NCBI RefSeq assembly: GCF_006346395.1
Contig: NZ_VDMS01000001.1
Coordinates: forward strand, 620,001 to 684,000
From: Nocardioides plantarum
Lineage (GTDB): Bacteria; Actinomycetota; Actinomycetes; Propionibacteriales; Nocardioidaceae
DNA: 64,000 nucleotides
Reading direction: 5' to 3'
Shown: one piece after another, positions 26,393-36,347 of the stretch
Layout: each line of letters starts with the position of its first letter
Numbering within the stretch: the first letter of the stretch is position 1
The notes under the pieces: generated by a model
The model's database searches: none
What the model was told of the DNA's origin: nothing
What the model saw: only the letters and a program-made list of their open reading frames with translations
Translations under genes and position numbers: made by a program

Positions 26393-26463
26393 GGTGCACA
26401 TCCTTCCAGCGCCGACCCACATCGACGCAGATCAGATGTCACCTATCCGTGCAGCAGTCCCGG

Positions 26464-29400
26464 ATGTCGACCAATGGGTGCCAGGTCCGCTGTCTCGCGT
26501 CTATGGTCCTTGGAGTCGACTGGGGAGGGCCTGCGGTGGCGATAGAAGATCTCGGCACGCCCGACGGGGCTGCGGTCGGTGTCGATCGTGCTCGTGAAGC
26601 GGCTGGGCATCTTGTTCGCGAGCCGGATGACCCGGTGCTGCATGAACCACAGGGTGCTGCTGAGTGCTTCGCTGCCGTTGAAGGTCTAGCGGAAGCGTTT
26701 CGTGCGGCTGGGAAGACGTTCGAGGAAGTGATCGACAACAGTCGAGGCGGCGCAGAGTCGCTGTCGACTGACGCGTTCCAAGGACTGTCGGAGGTTGTGC
26801 AGAACGCCAACGACGTGGCCGCCACGGTGGTGTCGTTCATGCTCGATGACGACGTGTTGGAGGTTCGGCACAACGGCCGTGCCGTCAATCTCCGGGACCT
26901 GCGGGCGATGGCCGTGCCGTGGCTGACGACCAAGTCGGATGACGCTGCGGCAACGGGACGGTTCGGTGTCGGGTTGAGCACGCTTCACCGGTTCGCTGAA
27001 ACCTTCGAGGTCCACAGCGGCCACTATCACGTTCAGGTGGGTGACCCCTTTGTGTCGAACCTGCTGTCGACTCCCGATGAGAGCGTGTACGTCGAGGAAA
27101 CCGTGCTGAAGGTCGCCTTCCGCGAGGGCGCCGCGACCGAAGCCGAGTTCTTGGAGTGGTGCGACCGCTGGGATGACGCCGCGCTCATGTTCCTCGGCCA
27201 CGTTCGCAAGGTCGTGTTCGCGACCCCTCATCGGTCGCGGACGCTGCAACTCGATGTCGGCAGGGAAGCGAAAGTCGAGTGGGAGCTCGACACGAACACC
27301 CCCGAGTCTGGGATACCGACGGCCGAGCAACCTGCCGACGCCCAGTCCGAGTTGATCGCGAACCGGCCCGATCGCGTGTCAGTAACGGTCCGTCGCGTAA
27401 CCGCTGCGGACGGGCGCCGATGGCTTCTCTCGACGTGTGAGGTTCCGAGTCCGCCAGACGTGGATCGAGTCAGAAAGCGGAAAGGGGCTACGACGCCGAT
27501 CGGAATCGCACTGCCATTGTTCAATCGACAGTCGAGCCATGGCGTCATGTATGCCGGGCTACCCGTGGTCGACCTGCCAGTGGTCCCGGCACTCGTCAAC
27601 GCCCAGTTCGATCCGTTCACCACACGTCAGGGGCTGCAGAACAGCGACTGGAACTTCGCCGTCGCGCGACTCGCCGCCGGGCTCTGGCTTCGCACGATGG
27701 CCCACTTGTTCGACACTCAGCCTCGGAAGGCCTGGCGCTGCGTCCCTGCCCTGGCAACCGCACCGAACGCGGCGACCAATCACGGCTCAGCAGAGGCGTC
27801 ATCGACCGACGACCTTGTCGACGCGTTTCGGTTGGACCTGATCGATCGCGCGACCAACCTGGCGTCACACATCACGTTCCCCGTTGACGGTGAAGCAGTG
27901 CCCCTAGGGAGTCTCGCGGTGGAAGCAGCACCGTTGAGCAGGCATCTGACCGATGATGAGGTCGCCCGGCTTGCCGAACTGCCTCGTCGCCTCCCAGAAG
28001 AGGCGCGGGACAAGCGTGGAGTGTGGAGATCAGTGCTCACACAGTGGCGGGCCACCGAAGCCGCCCTACCCGCTGAGGTCACCGTTGCCGACGCACTGAG
28101 ACTGTTCGACGGCCAGGTCGCCGCCGAACCCGACATCAGCCGAACCATCAACCTCACCGCAGTTGCTCTCGACGCTGGACTGGCGACTCTTCTTGGAGAC
28201 CACACGTGCGTCATCAACGATCGGGGCGAACGGGTCAAGCCACCACAACCCCACCACCCCCGGGTGCTCGTACGGGAGAGCGGCAGCCTCGCCCAATCGC
28301 TCGGCTTCGGCGAAGTCATACATCCGGAGTACCTCATGTCGACCGGACCATCCACCGCCGTTCTGGACTGGCTCACCACAACACATCGGCTGATCGGGCC
28401 AGACGATGTTGCCTCGCTCGAACGGCTCGCCACTGCCGGAGCACATGGCAACCCGATCGAGGCGCCCCTCAAAGACGAACACCTCGCGGCACTACGCACC
28501 GCGATGGAGCCTCTCGGAACGACCGAATGGAGACGCCTCGGCCCAAACCTCGGAAGGGCGATCTTCATCCGCGTCACCTTCTACGACACCACGGGCACGG
28601 AGAAGGAGGGCCACGCCCTGCCCTGCCAGGCCTACCAGCCACGCCAGATCGAGGGCAACGCCGACGGCTTCCAGACCGCTGCCGGTCCGACTCCGGGCCT
28701 CAGGTGGGCACACCGGCGGTACAACACACTGTTGAAGTCGGAACTCAAACGCGACGGCGGGCTGGGCGCGTCGCGACTACTGCGCGTCCTGGGTTGTCTG
28801 ACCGCACCCCGACTCGCACCTCACGCGGCGGGCAACCAGTACTACCGGAGCAGTTATCGCAAGGGAGTTCCGCAATACCTCAACGGTGGTCCGGCCGCGC
28901 GAAGTCGCGCGCTCGTGGACCTCGACGCCAACTGGACGCTCGACGACTACGACTACGACAGCCTCGACCTCACCGCAGTGCTGCAGAACATCGCACGGGA
29001 CACGAACAACGACCAACGGCGAAAGCGCGCCTCAGCGATACTCGCAACACTGCGACGCGGATGGCGTGAACTCAGCGAACACGCTTCCGTCGATGCAGCG
29101 CACGCACACCACACGTGGCATCACCGAGGGACCACCCGAGCCTTCTGGCTCTGGCGGGCATCCTCTATTCCGTGGCTCGAAAACGCAGCCGGGCAGGCGT
29201 CGACACCATCGAACCTCCGCCGCCAAAGCGAGTCGAACCGAGCCCTGTTCGGAAACGACCCGAGCGCTCTTGTCCATCCTGGGTTCGCAGACACACGCCC
29301 GGAGATCCTCGACGCCCTCGGCGTGTACGGCGAACCAAACACGATGGACCTCGTCCGACGGCTTCGCGAACTACGCGGCGAATCCGCGACCGACGAGACG

Positions 29401-31329
29401 TTCGCCGAGTGCGGAGTCATCTACCAAGCCCTCGCGAACCGGGTCAGGGCGGGCCGGGAGTCTCTCGGCCTGACCGAACGACAACTAGTCGACCACCTAT
29501 CGCAGCGTGGCGGACTGATCCGCATCAGCGAGGGATGGTGCACCCCGGCCGAACTCCTGCGCGGACGACCCATCTTCGGCACACGACGACAATTCACGCC
29601 ACCGATCCCCAGAACCGACCCACTCTGGCGGGCGCTTCGCATTCCCGAACCGAGGCTGGAGGACTGCATCAACGTACTTGTCGAGATCGGGAAGACAAAG
29701 CACCAACCCACATCGGACGACGAAACGATCATCGTCGACACGCTCCGCACCATCGACCAGTTGCTCCAGGCGCGTCGACAACCACTCCCTCGGCGCCTCA
29801 AGGACAAACTCCGCACACTCCCCCTTTGGACCTCCATCGGATGGCATGCTCGCCGTCCCGTCTACTCAACCGATGACCACCAACTGGCACTGGGGATCGG
29901 CACCGACCGACCCATGTGGCTACCCGGCGTCGACCCTGCACAGTTCCAAAGGCTCTTCAACGACCTAAGGATCACCGCCCTTGACCGCGACCTCGTCCGC
30001 GTCGCCGATCCGAGCGCAGGAGCGATCGACGAAACAACGACGCGGACCTTCACCCGGATCCTGGACCAGTTCAAGTCCGACCTGACACGCAACGCACCGG
30101 TGCTCGTAGACACGATGCGGATCGCCTGGACTGACGCGGCCGCATACGAGGTTCGCATCGACCCGGCCCTCAAAGCCACACTCACCCTCCCCAACGACAA
30201 GACGCCGCTCACCATCCCGATACGAGCGATGTTCGACGCTCAGGAGGCGGCGCTGTTCATCTCTGACATCGAGGAGATCGAACGTGTCGAAGGAGTCGCA
30301 CGTGCTCTCGCAACACTCTTCACGGGCGACGCACGGCCAGTCACTCACGCCTGGCTGGCAGCCGTCCTGGCCGATCGGGAAGGGCAGCACATCAATGCGC
30401 TCACCCTGGCCGCAGAGCACGCCGAACGAGACGCCGCAGCAGCCGCACTCGCCATAGCCCGCCTCGAAGCACTCTCCACCGACGCAGCAGACGCTCACGA
30501 CAAGAAGCAACAGGCTGCCAAGAAGACAGCCGCCGCCAAGAACGGAAAGAAGGCGTCCACCGCAGCCACACCCGCACAAGCGAACGACACGGCCGGTAAC
30601 GACGCAGCCGAGAACGATACGACGACCCCTGCGGACGCAGAAGCATCACCAGTCCGCAAACCAAGATTCCTCGTCAACCCGGACAACCTCTTCGTCAAGG
30701 ACATCAAGGGCAAGATCGTCCACGGAACGGCCTCGTCATCCGACCCTCCCCCCGATCCCTCCGACGCGGCCGACGGCGCCAGCGCCAGCGGCGCCGTCCA
30801 CGGCAATGGCTCCTCCCCGAAACACCCGAAGAGCAAAGCGACGAACGACAGCGGCACGGCGCCTGTGGACAAGTCGAAGCCACCACCCAAGCGCTCAACT
30901 ACCTACCGCGCGTACAGCGAGGACGAGAAGGAACGGCTAGGCATCGAGATCGCCAGTCGCGTCCTGAAGGGCGACGCACAAGCCCTCCAGGACATCCGCA
31001 ACCAACGAGGAGTCGGCGCCGACGCCATCGACGACCTTGAACGGTTCTACGAGTTGAAGGTATTCGGTCGCGAGGAGCACAACACAGTACGGCTGGAGCC
31101 ATCGCAGATCCGACTCGCGCTGACAGAGCCGAACTTCTTCCTCGTCATCGTCTCCAACCTCGAAGGACCCGACGCACGTCCAACGGTCCGTGTCATCAGC
31201 GACCCCATCAACCAACTCACCATGAAAGAGACGAGCGTCATCACATACAGCGGGATCCAGGAAGCGACGAGTCTGATGTTCACGCTCGACCAGGACGAAG
31301 AAGACGGACCTGCACCGGCCGCCGATTAG
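26464..31329 (+). CDS. giant sacsin/NO VEIN-like HATPase with DUF3883-like C-terminus
   Basis: About 1621 aa. Near residues 95-175 lies a Bergerat-type ATPase like sacsin: N-box AFQGLSEVVQNANDVAATVV, then LRAMAVPWLTTKSDD and the glycine box TGRFGVGLSTLHRF. A long alpha/beta middle region is unrecognised. Residues about 1330-1460 are a Lys/Ala/Thr/Pro-rich linker. The last 120 residues resemble DUF3883 (protein NO VEIN C-terminus): LERFYELKVFGREEHNTVRL, SQIRLALTEPNFFLVIVSN. The ELK could be part of a nuclease-like ExK. Such HATPase-plus-DUF3883 proteins are common beside restriction and phage-defence genes; function is inferred. The start is uncertain: ATG 26449 lies inside the IS end, so 26464 or 26503 are likelier, and the IS may have replaced the native promoter. 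Confidence 0.8.
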   Translation: MSTNGCQVRCLASMVLGVDWGGPAVAIEDLGTPDGAAVGVDRAREAAGHLVREPDDPVLHEPQGAAECFAAVEGLAEAFRAAGKTFEEVIDNSRGGAESLSTDAFQGLSEVVQNANDVAATVVSFMLDDDVLEVRHNGRAVNLRDLRAMAVPWLTTKSDDAAATGRFGVGLSTLHRFAETFEVHSGHYHVQVGDPFVSNLLSTPDESVYVEETVLKVAFREGAATEAEFLEWCDRWDDAALMFLGHVRKVVFATPHRSRTLQLDVGREAKVEWELDTNTPESGIPTAEQPADAQSELIANRPDRVSVTVRRVTAADGRRWLLSTCEVPSPPDVDRVRKRKGATTPIGIALPLFNRQSSHGVMYAGLPVVDLPVVPALVNAQFDPFTTRQGLQNSDWNFAVARLAAGLWLRTMAHLFDTQPRKAWRCVPALATAPNAATNHGSAEASSTDDLVDAFRLDLIDRATNLASHITFPVDGEAVPLGSLAVEAAPLSRHLTDDEVARLAELPRRLPEEARDKRGVWRSVLTQWRATEAALPAEVTVADALRLFDGQVAAEPDISRTINLTAVALDAGLATLLGDHTCVINDRGERVKPPQPHHPRVLVRESGSLAQSLGFGEVIHPEYLMSTGPSTAVLDWLTTTHRLIGPDDVASLERLATAGAHGNPIEAPLKDEHLAALRTAMEPLGTTEWRRLGPNLGRAIFIRVTFYDTTGTEKEGHALPCQAYQPRQIEGNADGFQTAAGPTPGLRWAHRRYNTLLKSELKRDGGLGASRLLRVLGCLTAPRLAPHAAGNQYYRSSYRKGVPQYLNGGPAARSRALVDLDANWTLDDYDYDSLDLTAVLQNIARDTNNDQRRKRASAILATLRRGWRELSEHASVDAAHAHHTWHHRGTTRAFWLWRASSIPWLENAAGQASTPSNLRRQSESNRALFGNDPSALVHPGFADTRPEILDALGVYGEPNTMDLVRRLRELRGESATDETFAECGVIYQALANRVRAGRESLGLTERQLVDHLSQRGGLIRISEGWCTPAELLRGRPIFGTRRQFTPPIPRTDPLWRALRIPEPRLEDCINVLVEIGKTKHQPTSDDETIIVDTLRTIDQLLQARRQPLPRRLKDKLRTLPLWTSIGWHARRPVYSTDDHQLALGIGTDRPMWLPGVDPAQFQRLFNDLRITALDRDLVRVADPSAGAIDETTTRTFTRILDQFKSDLTRNAPVLVDTMRIAWTDAAAYEVRIDPALKATLTLPNDKTPLTIPIRAMFDAQEAALFISDIEEIERVEGVARALATLFTGDARPVTHAWLAAVLADREGQHINALTLAAEHAERDAAAAALAIARLEALSTDAADAHDKKQQAAKKTAAAKNGKKASTAATPAQANDTAGNDAAENDTTTPADAEASPVRKPRFLVNPDNLFVKDIKGKIVHGTASSSDPPPDPSDAADGASASGAVHGNGSSPKHPKSKATNDSGTAPVDKSKPPPKRSTTYRAYSEDEKERLGIEIASRVLKGDAQALQDIRNQRGVGADAIDDLERFYELKVFGREEHNTVRLEPSQIRLALTEPNFFLVIVSNLEGPDARPTVRVISDPINQLTMKETSVITYSGIQEATSLMFTLDQDEEDGPAPAAD

Positions 31330-31539
31330 CAAGGACCCGATCTAGGAACTTGAGATTGGTGGCGAGGTCATTCTCGTGGCTATGCGTGCCGCCCTTGGCC
31401 TCTGCGACGCCCCATCCGTGACGGCCGTCGATCACTCTGTCGCCTGACAACCTATAGACCACGCGCCGGAACCGATTGTCCTGGTGCGAATTGGGTGGCG
31501 TCGCGGCGTGCCGAGGCGTGTCGACCGGGCAACGGGTCG
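31330..31539. other. intergenic region in island
   Basis: About 210 bases between the giant ATPase and the HEPN-type gene. No clear promoter or hairpin. An alternative GTG start for the next gene lies at 31495. Confidence 0.4.
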
Positions 31540-32901
31540 ATGTGTGGAAACGTCGTGCAGGTGCCGAACACGCTGGTTCCCGGTCAGTCCCGGTTGGGAC
31601 ACGTCCTCCACGATGACGAGGGCGGCCCATTCCCAGCGTCGCTGAGCCTCGAAGATCGGAAACTTAGGCTGACCGTGCCGTGGTTTGGCGACGAGGAGCA
31701 ACGGCACGAGCGGCGGTTCATAGGCGATGCGGCATGGTGGGGCGACGACCCGGACGGAACCAGATTCCGTTACTCGATACCGAACGAGTTGCTGTTCGTT
31801 GACCCTGCCGGGACTGTCGTCCTTACGGGCTGCCGCAGCGTCGGCTGGACGACGAGTTTCGGCGTCGGGGCCGGAACCGGTCAGATCGCAGTCGACTTCG
31901 CAATCCTCGGAGCCAACGACACCTCGCACTTCACGAGGATCAACGGCCTCCAAACGCAGGTCGAAGGCCTCGGCATGTGGCTGCGGTCTAGCAGCATCGA
32001 CGAGCAGGTCGAGAGCAATCCCGACGGAACTCTTCGGGCGCTCATGTTGCGTCTTGAGTCACCACCACCAATTGCCGGGTCGCCGATTCTGAACTTGGAG
32101 TTCCATCCCTCCTTCATGCGCGCTCACGAACGCGCCGACCAGATTCTGGTTCACGACGGAGTGTCGGTGCAGACCATGACCGGGAAGGTGCGGTCTTGGG
32201 GTGAACACCTCGACTGCCACTTCGCAGTGCGCGACCTGATGCGGATCGCGGCGTGGCGGGCTGTGAACTTCGTGGATGCGAAAGCCACGCGCAACGCGTC
32301 GCCAGAGCGGCTCATGAGTGGCGAGATCGTTGGACGCGCCTGGCGTCCCGTGGTGTCACCGCTGCTCGGGGCCATGGGGTCGTCTACGGAGTTGCGACGC
32401 TCGGATCTCCTGTTCTCCCACGCCGACGCGGCGCCCGGAGGCGTCCACCGGTGGGTGAAGATGCATCGTGAGGCGCCGCGAGCGATCCAGCCCGTGCTGC
32501 GGCTTCTCGACTTGGAGGGCGCCAGCCTGGAGACCCACGTCGCGCAACTCGGCATGGGGTTGGAGGCGCTTGCCTACCACCTGGCAAGGGGTGCTGGAGT
32601 CGGCGCCCAGGATGCTGGCAACGAGTCTTTCCGAAGCCGGATCGAACGCATCTGTGCGCTCCTGCCATCGGGTCTGTCGGTTCTCGAGCCGAACGACTCA
32701 CTTCCGGCGGACCTTGCCCAGGGGTACAACGCGGTCAAGCACGCGAACCGGCCCCTCCCAGACGCCGACTTCCTCCTGAACGTCTACCGGCGCGGAATCC
32801 AACTCTTCCGAGCGTGGGTCCTCACCCTGATCGGCGTCCAACGAAACACGCTCCGGTCGCGTATCAACGGTGACCGGATCACCCGGCTGCTCAATCAGTA
32901 G
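31540..32901 (+). CDS. ApeA-like protein with HEPN-type C-terminus
   Basis: 453 aa (468 if the GTG at 31495 is used). The N-terminal 250 residues are beta-rich with segments such as PASLSLEDRKLRLTVPWFG, FTRINGLQTQVEGLGMWLR and ILNLEFHPSF, recalling ApeA N-terminal domains. The C-terminal 170 residues are helical and end in AQGYNAVKHANRPLPDADFL, the place of the HEPN RNase motif. In known active HEPN proteins this is RxxxxH; here the His is present but the Arg position is Tyr or Asn, so RNase activity is uncertain. ApeA is an abortive-infection protein in E. coli. It stands between the giant ATPase and the Mrr-type gene, on the same strand. Confidence 0.65.
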   Translation: MCGNVVQVPNTLVPGQSRLGHVLHDDEGGPFPASLSLEDRKLRLTVPWFGDEEQRHERRFIGDAAWWGDDPDGTRFRYSIPNELLFVDPAGTVVLTGCRSVGWTTSFGVGAGTGQIAVDFAILGANDTSHFTRINGLQTQVEGLGMWLRSSSIDEQVESNPDGTLRALMLRLESPPPIAGSPILNLEFHPSFMRAHERADQILVHDGVSVQTMTGKVRSWGEHLDCHFAVRDLMRIAAWRAVNFVDAKATRNASPERLMSGEIVGRAWRPVVSPLLGAMGSSTELRRSDLLFSHADAAPGGVHRWVKMHREAPRAIQPVLRLLDLEGASLETHVAQLGMGLEALAYHLARGAGVGAQDAGNESFRSRIERICALLPSGLSVLEPNDSLPADLAQGYNAVKHANRPLPDADFLLNVYRRGIQLFRAWVLTLIGVQRNTLRSRINGDRITRLLNQ

Positions 32902-33065
32902 GGCACCGGGACCGAGGCGTAGGTGGGCGGCAATTGCGGAACCCCACGGACCACCGTCGATCGTGCCTTCGAGCAGACGGCAGATGTGCAGCCGTCGCAC
33001 GGGGGCGGACGAACTGCGACATGGGCGCCGTTCGCCGTAGCGACCGTTGAGTGCAAGGTAGGCAG

Positions 33066-36000
33066 GTGACCGAGACCCCTCCGGATATGCAACCGGTAGT
33101 GCAGCCACATGCGGTGAGCGTGATGCGCACGCGAGTCGAGGGATCCTGGGCGCCAGCGTCGTCCGACTCGAATCTGGCGGCGCCACCACCGCAGGGGCGG
33201 CCCGCGTTTGCGCCTGCTGGCGCTGACCTCGACCTCCGTCTGGGGTGGGATCGGTTCGAACAGTTCGTCTTCGCGCTCATGAGACGTACGCATGGCGCTA
33301 GGGACTTCCAGTTCCGCCGCTACGGGGTCCAGGGCCAGGCGCAGCATGGGATCGATCTTGCGGGCCGGATGCCGGACGGCTCGTGGCTGGTCGCCCAGTG
33401 CAAGGACTACATCGCATTCACCGCCAGTGACCTCCGCTCCGCAGTCGAGACGTTCGCCGTCGGGACGCGGCCCTTCGGCGCCCAGACATTCATCGTGGTG
33501 ACGTCGGCATCGACGCAGACCACCCAGTGCGCAGACGAACTCGCCGTGCTTCAGGAAGAACACCCCGACCTTGTTCTGGACCTATGGGGCAGCGAGCAGA
33601 TCAACGAGCGATTGCGTGACCTCCCCGACGTGGTGGGCCGATTCTGGACTCGCGAGACCGCTGACGCCTTCTGCACCGGCGCACCACTACCGGGGATCCC
33701 GGCCCCGCCACTCGACCGGCAGCAGCGGGCAGAACGTATCCTGCTCGGACCACTCAGCACCACAGACGTCGCCCCCGTGCTCCGAGAGGCGGAGGCCCTC
33801 ATCGGTTCCGATCCCGTCCGGTCAGCACAACTCTTCGGTGAGGTCGCTCAACGGCTTCACGATGACCACTTCCTTGGTCACGCGTTTGTCTTGCGACGTC
33901 GTCAACTGGAGGTCCTGGCCTCGGCGGCACGTCCGGAGGACGCGGTCGCATTGGCAGGCGGCCTGACCGCTACCGCACTGATGCGTGGCGATCGTGACGC
34001 AGCCAGCGAACTCGCCCGCCGAGTCCGCGCCATAGCCGAACAGACCGCCGAAACATCGACTGCTGAACAGGCCCGGCACGTTCAATTGATCGAAGCGGCC
34101 GTGTACGACGCCCTGCGACCTATCGATGGCCCCTCGCGTCTAGAAGCAGCACTCCCCCCAACGCCGGACGCCCCCAATCCGCCCTACCACTCGACACTCG
34201 TCCTCCTCCTCGCAGAGGACATGCTTGCCACCGACCCCGGACGGCTTAGCCACATCGACGTCCATATCCAGACGGCGATTGCCGACGCGGCTGCACGGGA
34301 GCCGGACTCTGACCTCCTCCTGCAACTTCGCCTGGTCCGGGCGGAATACGACGCCGACGAACGACTCGACCTGAACATCAAGGCGCGCCGCTACCAGGTC
34401 CCCCGTCGTGCCGCAGCGCTCATCGCATCCCGCGAAGCGCGACGCTGTGCCAACGATGGACGGACCGAAGACGCTTTGGATGGCTGGCGGGATGCCGTCA
34501 GCCACGGCATCGAGAGCGACCTAGACAGAGAGGCAGCAGGATGGCTCTACTCCATCCGCGCGCTGAACTCCCGGTACGGGCCGCTGACAGATCACATCGA
34601 TGACGAGCACCGACTGGCGCAGGCGTTGCGGGCGACTGCCACCGGCACATACCTGCACCGCGTCCGGAGTCCGCGTGAAGCAGCGATGGCTGCACTGGTG
34701 TCAGACCGCCCGATCGAATCTGTATTGCATGCGCGGCGATGGCTGATCGACGCGTGCATCACAGGTGCGTGGGCCAGCGAGGTCGAGGCCATCACGTTTC
34801 TGGCCGACAGATACGCACAGAACCGTGAACCGCTCCGAGCGGCGCTGCTCTACCAGCGGGCGGGCGACGGCAAGAAGATCGTCGCTCTAGCCGAAGCACT
34901 GGGTGACACGCCGTTGCCGTTCGGGCCTCTCGCAGACCAGCCATGGTGGGTAGCCTCCACGATCTTGAAGCAGGTTTCCGCACAAGAGGACCTGCTGCCC
35001 GCTGAAGTTGTACGCGCTCTGCTGCGGTCGTCGATCGCGTTGGCGCGACGCGGCCAGGTCGGGGAACTCATCGACTCTCCGTTTGGTCATCTGGCGACAC
35101 AATCAATTAAGACGACATGCGAACTCGCGCACCGAGGATCGTCGGAGCAGGCCGTCGAGGTTCTCGAACTGTTGGCGCCGTATGTGGAGCGCCAGCCGAA
35201 CCATGGGTGGAGTACCGACAAACCGCAGGCAGGATGTTGTGTCCCGATTGCGATCGAGCATCCGACGCTCGCCTACCTCGCCCTGACACGCTTGATCGCA
35301 CTCGCAGCGGCTGGCTCACAGGATGCCCAGAAGGCCCTACTTCACGATCAGGTTCGACCGCTGATCACTGGTGACGACGCGGACCAAATCCTTCCACCGA
35401 CTTACATCTCGACGATCACACCGTCCGAACGAGAAGACCTCCGATCACGAATCATCCGGCTTGCGGAGGAGGGGCAGTACCTCAGCGACGTCGCTCTGCA
35501 AACGATCGTCCCTGACCACGACATCGTCCAGCATCGGGCACGCGTTGCACGCGACCGCATCCTCAACCGTGAGGACCCAAGACCTGGCGTGACGACCTTC
35601 GGAACAGGGATTCCTAGCGACTCGTACTTGGTCAGCCTCCTCCCGGTTGACGAGTCGCAGCCATGCCTCGACAAGTTGCTTTTCATCGCCACCGACCCCC
35701 GTGAAGCGGCGCTCAACCGACAGGATGCCCTGATTGGTGCAAGGAACCTGGTCATCGATCAGGCGCCTGGCGCCAGGGCAGCCGCCTTTGAGACGGCCTG
35801 GATGCTGCTCTCCGAAGCGCCAGGCCCGAGCGCCCTTGACCAGTTCACGGGCACACCACATCCACTCAGCGCTCTCCAGGTTTCGATGGGCTCAGCATCC
35901 TTGCGCGGCGAGGCGCTCCGCCTGGCACACGCCGCGATCGCGCATGACGGCGATCCCGAGCAGGAGCGGAGGATTCTTCGAGCGGCGATCGACCTGTTCA

Positions 36001-36347
36001 ACTCGACCGAGGGTCGCGACCATTACTGCGCCGCTCTCACCATCCATCAGTTGCCGCACGATGTCACCACGAGCGTCGACGCAGCGCTTCTCGCGAGCCG
36101 TGACCAGAACGTCCTCCGACAAGTGGCAGCGACTCTCACGGTCCGAGAACCTGATCGATACGTCGAGGTCCTGCTCGCCCAGGCACATGATCACGCCCAC
36201 CAGGTACGTCGGACGCTAGCCGAAGCCATTGCCCGTCTCGACGTTCCACTGCCACCGCCGCTGGCCGCGATCCGCGACATCCTGATCACCGACATCCGGC
36301 ATTCAGTCAGACGATGCTTCGATCGACCGTCAGTTGAGGGTGCATAG
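33066..36347 (+). CDS. Mrr-type restriction endonuclease domain fused to long helical-repeat region
   Basis: 1093 aa. Residues about 55-170 form a PD-(D/E)xK nuclease of the Mrr_cat type: WDRFEQFVFALMRRTHGARDFQFRRYG, then the catalytic HGIDLAGR..WLVAQCKDY with Asp near 97 and the Q-x-K pair near 112-114, and FIVVTSASTQ. The remaining 900 residues are almost entirely alpha-helical with repeated 35-40-residue helix pairs rich in Ala, Arg and Glu, like TPR or HEAT arrays, and no recognised catalytic motif. Mrr nucleases cut modified DNA; the repeat region could sense a target or partner. The GTG at 33066 has AAGG upstream; a GTG at 33051 is an alternative. It is the last clear gene of the island. 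Confidence 0.75.
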   Translation: MTETPPDMQPVVQPHAVSVMRTRVEGSWAPASSDSNLAAPPPQGRPAFAPAGADLDLRLGWDRFEQFVFALMRRTHGARDFQFRRYGVQGQAQHGIDLAGRMPDGSWLVAQCKDYIAFTASDLRSAVETFAVGTRPFGAQTFIVVTSASTQTTQCADELAVLQEEHPDLVLDLWGSEQINERLRDLPDVVGRFWTRETADAFCTGAPLPGIPAPPLDRQQRAERILLGPLSTTDVAPVLREAEALIGSDPVRSAQLFGEVAQRLHDDHFLGHAFVLRRRQLEVLASAARPEDAVALAGGLTATALMRGDRDAASELARRVRAIAEQTAETSTAEQARHVQLIEAAVYDALRPIDGPSRLEAALPPTPDAPNPPYHSTLVLLLAEDMLATDPGRLSHIDVHIQTAIADAAAREPDSDLLLQLRLVRAEYDADERLDLNIKARRYQVPRRAAALIASREARRCANDGRTEDALDGWRDAVSHGIESDLDREAAGWLYSIRALNSRYGPLTDHIDDEHRLAQALRATATGTYLHRVRSPREAAMAALVSDRPIESVLHARRWLIDACITGAWASEVEAITFLADRYAQNREPLRAALLYQRAGDGKKIVALAEALGDTPLPFGPLADQPWWVASTILKQVSAQEDLLPAEVVRALLRSSIALARRGQVGELIDSPFGHLATQSIKTTCELAHRGSSEQAVEVLELLAPYVERQPNHGWSTDKPQAGCCVPIAIEHPTLAYLALTRLIALAAAGSQDAQKALLHDQVRPLITGDDADQILPPTYISTITPSEREDLRSRIIRLAEEGQYLSDVALQTIVPDHDIVQHRARVARDRILNREDPRPGVTTFGTGIPSDSYLVSLLPVDESQPCLDKLLFIATDPREAALNRQDALIGARNLVIDQAPGARAAAFETAWMLLSEAPGPSALDQFTGTPHPLSALQVSMGSASLRGEALRLAHAAIAHDGDPEQERRILRAAIDLFNSTEGRDHYCAALTIHQLPHDVTTSVDAALLASRDQNVLRQVAATLTVREPDRYVEVLLAQAHDHAHQVRRTLAEAIARLDVPLPPPLAAIRDILITDIRHSVRRCFDRPSVEGA

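Larger units (their letters stand above)
25155..26462 (-). mobile_element. IS3-family insertion sequence, complete
   Basis: 1308-base element bounded by 26-base inverted repeats at 25155..25180 and 26437..26462. Both ends read CGGGACTGCTGC inward, then four mismatches, then GGTGACA. Inside are orfA and orfB on the minus strand. I found no convincing target duplication. It sits between two divergent island genes. Confidence 0.85.

Noticed and set aside
25150..26470. Target-site duplication of the IS3 element
   Set aside because: The three or four bases beside the two inverted repeats do not match in any register I tried.
33066..33600. Complete type IV restriction-modification system
   Set aside because: Only the Mrr-like nuclease domain is visible; no methylase or specificity subunit is encoded in the island.
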